Positions 1-6,718 of a DNA stretch of 8,575 nucleotides are shown piece by piece. The number at the start of each line of letters is the position of its first letter. The stretch's first letter is position 1. Position numbers and translations under genes: made by a program. The notes beneath the pieces are model-generated. The model was not told where the DNA came from. It saw only the letters and a program-made list of their open reading frames with translations, and did not search any database. This DNA comes from Microcaldota archaeon (GTDB taxonomy: Archaea > Micrarchaeota > Micrarchaeia > Micrarchaeales > Micrarchaeaceae): the NCBI GenBank assembly GCA_027365215.1, contig DAHXNT010000022.1:1-8575 (forward strand), written 5' to 3'.

Positions 1-1
1 C

Positions 2-469
2 TTCCCGATATTCTTCTACGCAGGCCTGGTGCTAAGGACGCTTCCGTGGACAAGGGCCGCCGGCGGAGCGTTCCTGGGCGTCTTCATAGGCATGTACATA
101 GTGTTTCCGTTGCTGCTGCATGCGATGATGTGCACGGGAAGCTTTGCAAGCTCGTGCACGACGATACCTACCGCGGCTGCTTCTACTGCCGCAAGCGCCA
201 TATTCGGGCAGTCTTCGCTGCTGAACTATGCGGTACCTTCCCTATACAATATTGGTTCTTTCTTCGTGCACTTCTTCAGCGGCCTGTACAACAGCTTCAC
301 GGAGGGCATAATAGCCGGGACGATAACGAGTGTCATAGAGCCGGAGGCATTTATCTTGTTTGACGTGTTCATATCTTTCATAGTCGCGCTGGATTTCGCG
401 GAGGTGATGGGCGATATGCTGGGCGCCCAGAGTCTGACCACCGGCAATACATTCAGGAAATTGATATAG
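2..469 (+). CDS. Polytopic membrane protein, VirB6/CedA-like paralogue 1 (5' partial)
   Basis: The reading frame is open from base 2 to the TAG at 467-469, so the gene starts before the window; 155 C-terminal residues are visible. A GTG at 29 exists, but it lies inside a block conserved in the next two genes and is not a credible start. The fragment begins with GLVLRTLPWTRAAGG (residues 8-22), followed by a TM segment ending at P36. An apparently external loop has two Cys nine positions apart (C44, C52). Hydrophobic segments lie at about 23-43, 80-110 (weak) and 116-135. The C-terminal tail (GAQSLTTGNTFRKLI) resembles that of the third gene (GGASYTGSKIRGFI). Seen: homology to the next two genes. 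Inferred: channel subunit of a type IV secretion-like complex, because a VirB4-like ATPase lies downstream. It ends 7 nt before the next start, consistent with co-transcription. Confidence 0.75.
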   Translation, partial: FPIFFYAGLVLRTLPWTRAAGGAFLGVFIGMYIVFPLLLHAMMCTGSFASSCTTIPTAAASTAASAIFGQSSLLNYAVPSLYNIGSFFVHFFSGLYNSFTEGIIAGTITSVIEPEAFILFDVFISFIVALDFAEVMGDMLGAQSLTTGNTFRKLI

Positions 470-470
470 T

Positions 471-476
471 GGTGAC
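471..476 (+). promoter_or_regulatory. Shine-Dalgarno-like GGTGAC
   Basis: GGTGA matches the archaeal anti-SD core but sits immediately before the ATG at 477, which is unusually close. It lies in the 7-nt gap between the first and second genes and supports the ATG at 477. Confidence 0.4.
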
Positions 477-1526
477 ATGCTGCAGATACCGATAGCGTTG
501 CAGGCCATGGGCGGCATGACTTCTGCGTCAGCGCCTGGCATAGCCTCCGCATCTGCAGCCATAGCACAGACGTTCCCGCTCCTGCAGTCCCTACCGCTCG
601 GCCCCGCGGCATGGATACCGCTGGCGCTTGCTGCCGCGCTGCTCGTGTTCGGTGTCGCGGCCCTTGTGTACATGATCGGGTCCATTGTGAACAGCCCCAC
701 CGCGAAGAGCTGGTCAAGGATGCAGATATTCGAGGCGCTGCTCTCTATAATAATGATATTCCTGTTCGCCTCGCTGTCCTTCCTGTTCATGCTCAACGCC
801 ACGAACGCGTACAGCTCGGCAAGCCTGCTGCCCAAGCAGTGCGTATCCGCAAGCAACATATTCGCACTCTCGATGTGCGACCTCGGCAACTTCAACAGCG
901 ATGCAGGCACATACTTCCTGACGGTGTACGACTTCGCCGCGGCCCTCGGCTCGGCCGACCCGGTCCTGTCGTTAAACCTGCAGGTTTCGCCGTTGATCAA
1001 GGGCATCGGCGCGACAGGCAGCACAGACATACTTCCTAAGGACTTCGAGACCATGCTGGGCATACTATCCGCCGGCATAATAACCATGCTGCTGCTGAAC
1101 CAGGTGCAGATGGTGCTGCTTTCCGGTTCGCTCCTGTTCCTGTCGTTCTTCCTGGTGCTGGGCCTGGTTGCGAGGACCCTTGGATTCTCCAGAAGGTTCG
1201 GCGGAGCGATGATAGCCTTCGGCCTGGGCCTCGGCTTCGTCTATCCGCTGATAACGACGCTCACTTACGGCTTTATAGACGTCTCGCTCACTCCCACATC
1301 TGCCGTGACTACGCTTCTGGCCTCTGCGGGCGGCGCGGCGGCATTCCTCTTCGCCCCGACGAGCGCGGCGGGCCTCGCCTTCTCCGAGGGCCTGGGGTAC
1401 GTGATTGCGGGGCTCACGTTCATACCCTTCCTTAACTTCATGATACTCGAGGCTTTCATAGTGGACTTCTCCAGCTCGATCGGCGAGAAGGTGAGCTTCA
1501 TGTCCCTGTTGGGCAGTCTGGTGTAA
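477..1526 (+). CDS. Polytopic membrane protein, VirB6/CedA-like paralogue 2
   Basis: This is a 349-residue integral membrane protein. Hydrophobic segments lie at about 47-71, 86-107, 193-230 (one long or two), 241-265, 277-295 (Ala-rich, weak) and 307-329. A short basic loop between TM1 and TM2 (K77, R81) suggests a cytoplasmic side. The long loop at 108-192 carries a sequon at N107 and the only two Cys, C122 and C134, and is probably external and possibly disulfide-linked. Residues 229-257 repeat the block seen in the neighbours: GLVARTLGFSRRFGG, then a glycine-rich helix ending in P257. The TM1, basic loop, TM2, external loop, TM bundle and conserved block order matches the membrane part of the next gene. 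Function is inferred from the adjacent VirB4-like ATPase: a VirB6/CedA-like pore component. Sequence alone does not exclude another polytopic family. The next gene starts 4 nt after its stop. Confidence 0.85.
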   Translation: MLQIPIALQAMGGMTSASAPGIASASAAIAQTFPLLQSLPLGPAAWIPLALAAALLVFGVAALVYMIGSIVNSPTAKSWSRMQIFEALLSIIMIFLFASLSFLFMLNATNAYSSASLLPKQCVSASNIFALSMCDLGNFNSDAGTYFLTVYDFAAALGSADPVLSLNLQVSPLIKGIGATGSTDILPKDFETMLGILSAGIITMLLLNQVQMVLLSGSLLFLSFFLVLGLVARTLGFSRRFGGAMIAFGLGLGFVYPLITTLTYGFIDVSLTPTSAVTTLLASAGGAAAFLFAPTSAAGLAFSEGLGYVIAGLTFIPFLNFMILEAFIVDFSSSIGEKVSFMSLLGSLV

Positions 1527-1530
1527 GCAT

Positions 1531-3135
1531 ATGGACAATAATATTCGCATCGCATACGATGGCGCGGCCGGCAAGAAGACGGCGTTCTTCGCGTTGGCAG
1601 TAGCGCTGTCGCTCCTTTCTTTCCTCATATTCAATTCCAGCGCGTCTTCCGCCACGCCTACGGCGTACGCGCAGAGTGCCGTGTCAAATCTGACGCAGAT
1701 GTCCCAGACTATTCCTGTTTGCGGCGCCACTTGCGGCACGGCCGGCATATGCAAGGCCCCAGGCACAAGGTGCGAGCTGGTCGACAGTTGCTATAGGTGC
1801 GTTGTCACCACGTCTATCTCTACGACCACAACGAGCTCGATAAGTTCGACGTCCACATCTACCACTTCCATCCCGACGACCACTGCCCTGACCGGCGGTC
1901 AGGATTGCCTGGTCGGCGCGCCCAACGGGTACTGCGGCTACAGCACGTGCCCATCCGGTCAGACGTGTGTCAGCGGCACGAGCCCTGCGCACGTGATAAA
2001 GAGCGGAAACGTATGCACGATATCCAACGGCGGGTACGCCACCGGTACGTGCCAGGCTTCCCAGGGCACCAGTCCCGGAATAGGCCCGTCGCCCACCTCT
2101 CCCGGCGCGTGCGGCTACCTTCCCTCCAACCTTGCCACAATACTCTATACTTCCGAGAGCTGGTACTGCCCGATAAACAATTATACGGCAGGCATATGGT
2201 CGAAATACCTGCCGCTGGCGCTGGTGGCCCTGCTCTTCGCGTTCATGGTGGCCGCGCTGCTCATAATGATAGGCATAAGCTCGAAGAACGACAGGCTAAG
2301 GAACTACGGCATGGGCGAGCTCATGGAGGCCACGGCCAGCGCGGTGATCGTCATCCTGTTCATCTACATCAGCGCAGTGATGTTCGGCCTGTTCCCCGGC
2401 TCGCTGGTCGGGCCCATAAACCCGTACTCGACCTCTCTGCACTTGATAAACTCGACGATATCAGCGACGCAGGGCATATACGGCAACCTGTACGATACAT
2501 ACAGCGTCGCCGCATTCTATACCTCCCTGAATGTGTCGGTGTCTGCAGGTTTCTCCGGCGGCGGGACGCTCCTCCACATAGGGACAACGGTGGTGAAGAG
2601 CAATTATGCCGGGCTGCTGCAGCTGCTGCTCCTTGAGCCGACGCAGGTGCTGATATCCATGCTGACAGACGCCGTGGCCCTGCTGTACGCCGAGTACTTC
2701 CTGATAATATTCTTCGCGGTCGCGTCGATACCCGCGTTCCTTGTTCCTGGAGTGATATTCAGGGCGATAATACCCACCAGGGCCTTGGGCGGCATACTGA
2801 TAGCGATGGCTATGGGCTTCTACATAATAATGCCCACCCTGTTCGCGCTGGCGTATTACTTCACCGCGCCGCAGCTCGGCCAGCAGCTCAATACGCTGTC
2901 GGTGCAGCTGAACCAGTTCGGCTCAGGCACCGGCTCGCAGACGAACGCGCTGACTCCGACGAGCCCGCTGGTGACGACGCTCGCATCAGTGCAGTCCGCG
3001 ATGGGCGATTACTGGTTGCTCATACTGTTCTATCCTGCGCTGATCATCGCGCTGACGTACGCGTTCATAATGCAGGCCGCGAACTTCATAGGCGGAGCCA
3101 GCTATACCGGTTCGAAGATAAGGGGATTCATATGA
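1531..3135 (+). CDS. VirB6/CedA-like paralogue 3 with Cys-rich, Ser/Thr-rich ectodomain
   Basis: This is a 534-residue protein. Residues 17-34 form a hydrophobic signal segment with a plausible cleavage site after AYA (45-47). An ectodomain of about 170 residues follows. It has 14 Cys (64, 68, 74, 81, 87, 90, 126, 135, 140, 146, 162, 174, 194, 213), a mucin-like Ser/Thr linker at 93-119, and sequons at N53 and N217. There is no Cys after residue 213. The membrane part has hydrophobic segments at about 227-249, 268-288, 361-406 (probably two), 419-444 and 493-515. A cytoplasmic loop at 250-267 ends GELMEA, and an external loop has sequons at N307 and N334. Residues 407-435 carry the paralogue block (GVIFRAIIPTRALGG ... 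P435). The family-like part resembles the preceding gene; the N-terminal ectodomain is an addition. GGTG at 1520-1523 is a weak SD for the ATG at 1531. Likely role, inferred: channel subunit with an exposed adhesive or sensing domain. Confidence 0.87.
   Translation: MDNNIRIAYDGAAGKKTAFFALAVALSLLSFLIFNSSASSATPTAYAQSAVSNLTQMSQTIPVCGATCGTAGICKAPGTRCELVDSCYRCVVTTSISTTTTSSISSTSTSTTSIPTTTALTGGQDCLVGAPNGYCGYSTCPSGQTCVSGTSPAHVIKSGNVCTISNGGYATGTCQASQGTSPGIGPSPTSPGACGYLPSNLATILYTSESWYCPINNYTAGIWSKYLPLALVALLFAFMVAALLIMIGISSKNDRLRNYGMGELMEATASAVIVILFIYISAVMFGLFPGSLVGPINPYSTSLHLINSTISATQGIYGNLYDTYSVAAFYTSLNVSVSAGFSGGGTLLHIGTTVVKSNYAGLLQLLLLEPTQVLISMLTDAVALLYAEYFLIIFFAVASIPAFLVPGVIFRAIIPTRALGGILIAMAMGFYIIMPTLFALAYYFTAPQLGQQLNTLSVQLNQFGSGTGSQTNALTPTSPLVTTLASVQSAMGDYWLLILFYPALIIALTYAFIMQAANFIGGASYTGSKIRGFI
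1807..1887 (+). repeat. Low-complexity Ser/Thr-coding tract
   Basis: The tract encodes residues 93-119 of the third gene, nearly all Thr, Ser and Ile. Codons are mixed (acg, aca, acc, tcg, tcc, tct, agc, agt), so this is low complexity at protein level rather than a perfect DNA repeat. It separates two clusters of six Cys each and probably forms an extended, perhaps O-glycosylated, stalk. Confidence 0.6.
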
Positions 3136-3152
3136 TCGCCAGAGCCGCCGCG

Positions 3153-3177
3153 ATAAAAAGAATGATATAAAAACTTT
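3153..3177 (+). promoter_or_regulatory. Probable archaeal TATA-type promoter for a leaderless or near-leaderless transcript
   Basis: The 66-nt gap between stop 3135 and ATG 3202 is the largest among the first eight genes. It is AT-rich and contains TATAAAAA at 3166-3173, preceded by a purine-rich stretch that could serve as BRE. A weaker ATAAAAAG lies at 3153-3160. The usual TATA-to-start distance would place transcription initiation near 3195-3197, only a few bases before the ATG. No SD-like motif precedes 3202, which fits a leaderless mRNA. This would make the ATPase operon separable from the upstream membrane genes. Confidence 0.5.
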
Positions 3178-3201
3178 CAATGAGAATCCGCATATTCGGT
3201 C

Positions 3202-4041
3202 ATGCCTATGAACCAGAAAGCCGTAACGTTCGTGATGCTGCTCATCGCCTCATTCGCATTCGTGGGGATAGCCGCCGCGACTCCCGTATCGCTGCTTCCC
3301 GGATACGGGAAGATAGTCCTGCTCCTGATAGGCCTGGCGCTGGACTTCCTCGCTTTCACCTCTAGATATTACTCCTACCTGCTGGGCCCGATGATAAGGC
3401 AGAGGTCGAGGCCGGTCGTGCTCAGCAAGGAGAACGCATATTGGCTCTCGCCATCCTCGGACTCCGTCATGAAGAAGGACGGCGCCACGTTCGTGTCCAC
3501 GGTGTACGTGAGCATACCTGTCTACAGCTCCGCCACCGAGATGAGCGACGAGCAGAAGCTCAACTTCGTTAACCAGGTGAGCAGGCTTGTGAGCACCGCC
3601 AAGGACCCCACGAGGTTCACGACGCAACTGTACGTGATGAACAAGGACGCCGCGATACAGACCATAAGGGCTGCAATGAACGAGACCGAGACCGAAGAGG
3701 CGCGGCTCATGCAGACGAACGCCAAGCAGAGCGAGGTGGAGAGGGCGAAGGGCAAGAGCTCAATGTGGAGGGGCATGATGGACAACATCAGCACGGTCAC
3801 GTCATACGAGCTGTTCTCATATGCGTGCATATCCGCCACCGGGGTGAAGGAGTTCGAGGCATCGAGCATAGCCCAGCAGAAGGCGAAGGAACTGATGGCC
3901 TCTATAGGCGCCACGTTCGGGGTGTCTCCCAGCATAGTCACGGGCACGGAGCTCCTCAAGCTCGTCGAGCCGGAATACCTGATACCTGTGTCGACGATGC
4001 ATGAGAAGATAAACAAGGACATACAGGAAGAGGTGATATGA
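3202..4041 (+). CDS. Two-TM protein with VirB3/VirB4-N-terminal-like cytoplasmic domain, copy A
   Basis: This is a 279-residue protein with two N-terminal hydrophobic segments (about 8-27 and 36-53), then a basic patch (R66, R68, R70) and an otherwise soluble alpha/beta domain. The topology is probably N-in/C-in with the main domain in the cytoplasm. The soluble part aligns with the next gene product. Both have an SV/AV-[MV]-K start near 89, an R-[LI]-V then RF/KF strand (128-139), a charged helix (about 155-185), then Y-x(5)-A-x-GV-x-E-x-EA (207-220) and TG-x-EL-x-x-L near 247-254. That layout recalls the N-terminal domain of VirB4/TraC ATPases, and VirB3 hairpins are fused to VirB4 in some bacteria (family knowledge). 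So this may be a VirB3-VirB4N-like adaptor whose ATPase is the separate gene at 4878. Start: ATG 3202 follows the promoter at leaderless distance; ATG 3208 is the alternative. Confidence 0.82.
   Translation: MPMNQKAVTFVMLLIASFAFVGIAAATPVSLLPGYGKIVLLLIGLALDFLAFTSRYYSYLLGPMIRQRSRPVVLSKENAYWLSPSSDSVMKKDGATFVSTVYVSIPVYSSATEMSDEQKLNFVNQVSRLVSTAKDPTRFTTQLYVMNKDAAIQTIRAAMNETETEEARLMQTNAKQSEVERAKGKSSMWRGMMDNISTVTSYELFSYACISATGVKEFEASSIAQQKAKELMASIGATFGVSPSIVTGTELLKLVEPEYLIPVSTMHEKINKDIQEEVI
4030..4037 (+). promoter_or_regulatory. Strong Shine-Dalgarno GAGGTGAT
   Basis: This is a nearly full match to the archaeal SD consensus GGAGGTGAT, 5 nt before ATG 4043 and embedded in the last codons of the preceding gene. 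It fixes the start at 4043 and suggests coupled, efficient translation of the second hairpin protein. It is the best SD in the window. Confidence 0.8.
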
Positions 4042-4042
4042 G

Positions 4043-4873
4043 ATGGACAGGGACGGAGCGATATATCTGCTGTTCTCGCTTGTGGTGCCTATAATCGTCT
4101 TCGCCGCGCTGAGCAGCTTCGGCGGGGGCGTATACACGCTGATAGCCGTCGCGCTCAACCTCATCACTCTGCTCCTGATAGTCGGCATGAACTGGGCCGA
4201 CTTCATAATATTCCCGTTCATTACGTCGCTGCTTGGAGTGAGCTTCCAGCCTGCGGCGAACTACAAGATAACAAAGCAGCAGAACGCCGTGGTCAAGGAG
4301 GTCAACGGCCTGTACTACGCAACAGGATACCTGACGGCCAACCTGTATTCGTACACGTTCAAGGCGGAGAGCGCCGAGGAGGACGACCAGTACAAGATGA
4401 TCGCGGCACCGGAAACGTGGGAGCGCATCGTCTCTAACATCGGCTTCCCGATGAAGTTCCACGTGGTCGCGGCAGGCCTGGACATACAGAAGGTGAGGGA
4501 CGACCTGGAGGGCAGGCGCGGATACCAGGAGTTCCAGCTCGCGAGGGCGATGCAGGGCAGCAATCCCGAAGTGGCGGTGACCGACATACAGAGGAAGATA
4601 AACATGGTGCAGGCCAAGATAGACAGGATAGCGCAGGGCGAGAGGCCAATAGCCGCGCTCATGTACATCGAGACGAGCGCCGTGGGCATAAGCGAGAAGG
4701 AGGCCCTCGACGGCCTGGGCTTCCAGGCCGACCAGATAAAGGTCACGTTCAGTTCGATGGACCTCTCGATAAACAGGATAGCCGGAAGGGAGCTGTACTA
4801 CCTGTTCAGGTACAACTTCGCGCTGCCGTCGCATTACGGCGAGATGGCGCAGAGCTTCGATACGCAGGGTTGA
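4043..4873 (+). CDS. Two-TM protein with VirB3/VirB4-N-terminal-like cytoplasmic domain, copy B
   Basis: This is a 276-residue paralogue of the preceding gene. Hydrophobic segments lie at about 6-26 and 29-48, with an amphipathic or membrane-associated stretch at 51-68. The remainder is soluble. Shared points with copy A are NAVVKE (81-86), RIV then KFH (128-140), a D-x-Q-x-x-R helix start (147-152), a long charged helix region (about 180-200), A-x-GISEKEA (213-221) and GREL-x-x-L (248-254). Segments such as DIQRKINMVQ and the closing I-x-GREL resemble the helical and strand elements before the motor in VirB4-type proteins (family knowledge, not computed). Proposed role, inferred: membrane-anchored adaptor for the ATPase encoded 4 nt downstream, perhaps pairing with copy A. 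No Cys or catalytic motif is seen. The start is set by the SD at 4030-4037, one nt after the previous stop. Confidence 0.83.
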   Translation: MDRDGAIYLLFSLVVPIIVFAALSSFGGGVYTLIAVALNLITLLLIVGMNWADFIIFPFITSLLGVSFQPAANYKITKQQNAVVKEVNGLYYATGYLTANLYSYTFKAESAEEDDQYKMIAAPETWERIVSNIGFPMKFHVVAAGLDIQKVRDDLEGRRGYQEFQLARAMQGSNPEVAVTDIQRKINMVQAKIDRIAQGERPIAALMYIETSAVGISEKEALDGLGFQADQIKVTFSSMDLSINRIAGRELYYLFRYNFALPSHYGEMAQSFDTQG

Positions 4874-4877
4874 GAAC

Positions 4878-6395
4878 ATGAGCATGCTAAAGCTGCAGCA
4901 GATAATGAGCAACGAGATAGCGAAGAGGTCCTTCCTCTCAAGGCCGCCAGAGCCGCCGGCAACAGCGCTGCTCGGAGACTTGATGAGGTCGATCTACATA
5001 GGCACGACGAAGGTATTCAAGATACCGTTCACCTGGTCGCACCTCAACCTGACGAACCCGCACATAGCGGTCGTCGGAATAACCGGCGCGGGAAAGAGCT
5101 ACTTCGTGAAGACATTCCTGATAAGGGCAAGCTACATATGGAACACCAACGCCGTGATAATCGACTGGGCCGGCGAATACAAGTCGTGGGTCACGCAGAG
5201 CGGCGGAATAGTCGTGGCGCTGGGCAAGGGCGACAGCATCAACATAATGGACGTAGAGGGCATCAGGCCCATAGACAGGACAAAGCAGATAATGAACTCG
5301 TTCGACATACTCACGGACATAAGCGAGTTCCCGGAGCAGAAGAGGCTGACCGAGGAGGCGATAGAGCAGGCGTACCTCAACAACGGCTTCAACGTCTCGG
5401 AGAAGGCCCCTGCCGGCAAGGAAGCGCCCACCCTGAAGAACGTGATATCCCTGCTGCAGGAGAAGCTGCAGGAGGGCACGTACCAGTATCCTGCGGAGCT
5501 GGAGAACGCGATATACAGGCTCAGGCAGTTCGCGCGCGAGGGCGAGGACTACTTCGCCAGGAAGAGCACGATAAACATCGCGAAGCTCGCATCGTCAGGG
5601 CTCGTTGACGTCGACCTCTCGAACCTGTCGGACGAGAGGTTCAGGGCGCTCGCCGCGCTCTTCATACTCCAGACGCTCAAGGAGATAATGAGGTCGGAGG
5701 GCTGGAGCGAGAGCAAGGGGCTGAAGACCCTTGTAGTGCTCGACGAGGCGTGGAAGGTGGCGAGCGACGACAAGAGCGACGCCATAGCAATCGTAAGGGA
5801 GGGCAGGAAGTACCAGTTCGGCCTGATAGTCGCGTCGCAGAGCCCCACGGACATAAACGAGGCGATATTCTCCAACGTTGGCACGAACTTCATACTCAGC
5901 ATAAAGTTCGAGAAGTTCCTAAACTACCTGCAGGGATCCATGAACTTCTCGGACCACATACGCTCCGAGATAAGCAAGTTCGGCGTGGGCCAGGCAGCGG
6001 TGGTCATGGCGTTCCAGACCTCGCTCAAGTTCCCAGGCACGTTCATACTCGAGAGGATACACGGCGAGGAGCCGCTGCAGGTATACACGCTCGACCTGTC
6101 GTCGGTGCTCACGCAGAGCGAGCTTTCCGCGAACCTCATACAGAAGGACTACCAGTTCGAGCAGGACGAGCTCAAGAACAAGTTCGTCGAGTACAACTTC
6201 ACGAACGAGGCCATCGGCACGATATTCAAGGAGATGGACGAGCAGAAGAGGAGCATAAAGATAGCGGACTTCGTGAGTCTGATGAGGGACAACAGCATAA
6301 CCGTGCCGAACATAGTCTCGTTCCTCAAGAGCCTGGGCATAGACGACATAATAATAACGAGGATACTCTCGTCTACCGGTGTTGAGAATGGCTGA
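4878..6395 (+). CDS. HerA/VirB4 (CedB-like) ATPase lacking most of the N-terminal domain
   Basis: This is a 505-residue P-loop motor of the HerA/FtsK/VirB4 clan. Visible motifs are a PHIAVVGITGAGKSY Walker A (K73, S74), the strand NAVIIDWAGEY (91-101) typical of HerA/VirB4, a helical insert (about 145-235), Walker B TLVVLDEA with D289 and E290, then EGRKYQFGLIVASQSPTDI (308-326) with the polar Q321. Only about 60 residues precede Walker A, too few for a HAS barrel or the roughly 400-residue VirB4 N-terminal region; the two upstream genes may supply that part. A C-terminal extension (about 430-505) is helical and homologous to the product of the next gene. No nurA, mre11 or rad50 is adjacent, so a transfer or secretion motor is favoured over HerA-type DNA end processing. 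It likely forms a cytoplasmic hexamer at the membrane. ATG 4884 is an alternative start. Confidence 0.92.
   Translation: MSMLKLQQIMSNEIAKRSFLSRPPEPPATALLGDLMRSIYIGTTKVFKIPFTWSHLNLTNPHIAVVGITGAGKSYFVKTFLIRASYIWNTNAVIIDWAGEYKSWVTQSGGIVVALGKGDSINIMDVEGIRPIDRTKQIMNSFDILTDISEFPEQKRLTEEAIEQAYLNNGFNVSEKAPAGKEAPTLKNVISLLQEKLQEGTYQYPAELENAIYRLRQFAREGEDYFARKSTINIAKLASSGLVDVDLSNLSDERFRALAALFILQTLKEIMRSEGWSESKGLKTLVVLDEAWKVASDDKSDAIAIVREGRKYQFGLIVASQSPTDINEAIFSNVGTNFILSIKFEKFLNYLQGSMNFSDHIRSEISKFGVGQAAVVMAFQTSLKFPGTFILERIHGEEPLQVYTLDLSSVLTQSELSANLIQKDYQFEQDELKNKFVEYNFTNEAIGTIFKEMDEQKRSIKIADFVSLMRDNSITVPNIVSFLKSLGIDDIIITRILSSTGVENG
6378..6381 (+). promoter_or_regulatory. Shine-Dalgarno-like GGTG deciding the start at 6388
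   Basis: GGTG lies 6 nt before ATG 6388, inside the ATPase gene. It favours ATG 6388 over the in-frame GTG at 6379, which overlaps the motif itself. Confidence 0.5.
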
Positions 6396-6696
6396 GGCGA
6401 AGACCTACACGATATCGAGGCAGGAGCTGAGGCACGTGCTGGTGGCGTTCGGCCTCGACGAGAAGGAACTGGCATCGCTCTTCAGCAGCATGGAGAAGGC
6501 GCACAGGCACGTCAACATGATATCATTCATATCGATGCTTGAGAAGACGGGCCTCGACCGCGACAGGATAGCGAACGTGCTGAGGAGGCTGGGTCTCGAC
6601 GACCTTACCATATCGGACGCGATGAGCGGCGTAGACGAGCAGAGGATAATAGCCAGGATAGGAAGGGTATACGACGCAACGATAGACTTCGGCTGA
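6388..6696 (+). CDS. Small helical protein homologous to the ATPase C-terminal extension
   Basis: This is a 102-residue, probably all-helical, cytoplasmic protein with no TM and no Cys. Residues 19-81 align without gaps to residues 437-499 of the upstream ATPase. Matched positions include F32, M35, R40, F47, S49, I61, L65, LG 68-69, DD 71-72, I75 and S80. About 14 of 63 are identical by eye, and many others are conservative. Within it, GLD-starting helices recur three times (22, 55, 69): GLDEKELASLF, GLDRDRIANVL, GLDDLTISDAM. The gene overlaps the ATPase stop by 8 nt, so translation is probably coupled. Inferred role: stand-alone partner that docks on, replaces or competes with the motor's C-terminal domain. 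It could alternatively bind substrate. The family is not recognised. The in-frame GTG at 6379 would add three residues. Confidence 0.85.
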   Translation: MAEAKTYTISRQELRHVLVAFGLDEKELASLFSSMEKAHRHVNMISFISMLEKTGLDRDRIANVLRRLGLDDLTISDAMSGVDEQRIIARIGRVYDATIDFG

Positions 6697-6718
6697 CATT
6701 GAGAAAAAGAGCGAGACT

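Noticed and set aside
242..1087. 281-codon open frame on the minus strand
   Set aside because: It spans two + strand membrane genes that share a conserved block with a third, and shows no coherent domain. It is a shadow frame.
1807..1887. Phase-variable tandem DNA repeat
   Set aside because: The Ser/Thr tract uses mixed codons with no perfect repeated unit, so slipped-strand variation is not suggested.
2..3135. Type IV pilus or archaellum membrane platform genes
   Set aside because: No FlaI/PilB-type secretion ATPase, FlaJ-type platform protein or class III signal peptide is present; the motor present is of the HerA/VirB4 type.
3956..4912. 318-codon open frame on the minus strand
   Set aside because: It lies opposite the second hairpin protein and both its junctions. 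Its residues are a mirror of GC-rich codons (many R, H, V, Y), and it lacks domain features. The + strand gene has a strong SD and a paralogue.
6234..6276. EF-hand-like pattern in the ATPase C-terminal extension (MDEQKRSIKIADFVSLM)
   Set aside because: The loop has D at the first position but lacks acidic or Asn residues at the next ligand positions and the central Gly. The paralogue lacks them too, so calcium binding is not supported.
4878..6395. Assignment as the DNA-repair helicase HerA
   Set aside because: There is no room for a HAS-barrel N-terminus and no nurA, mre11 or rad50 neighbour, and the surrounding genes encode membrane proteins.
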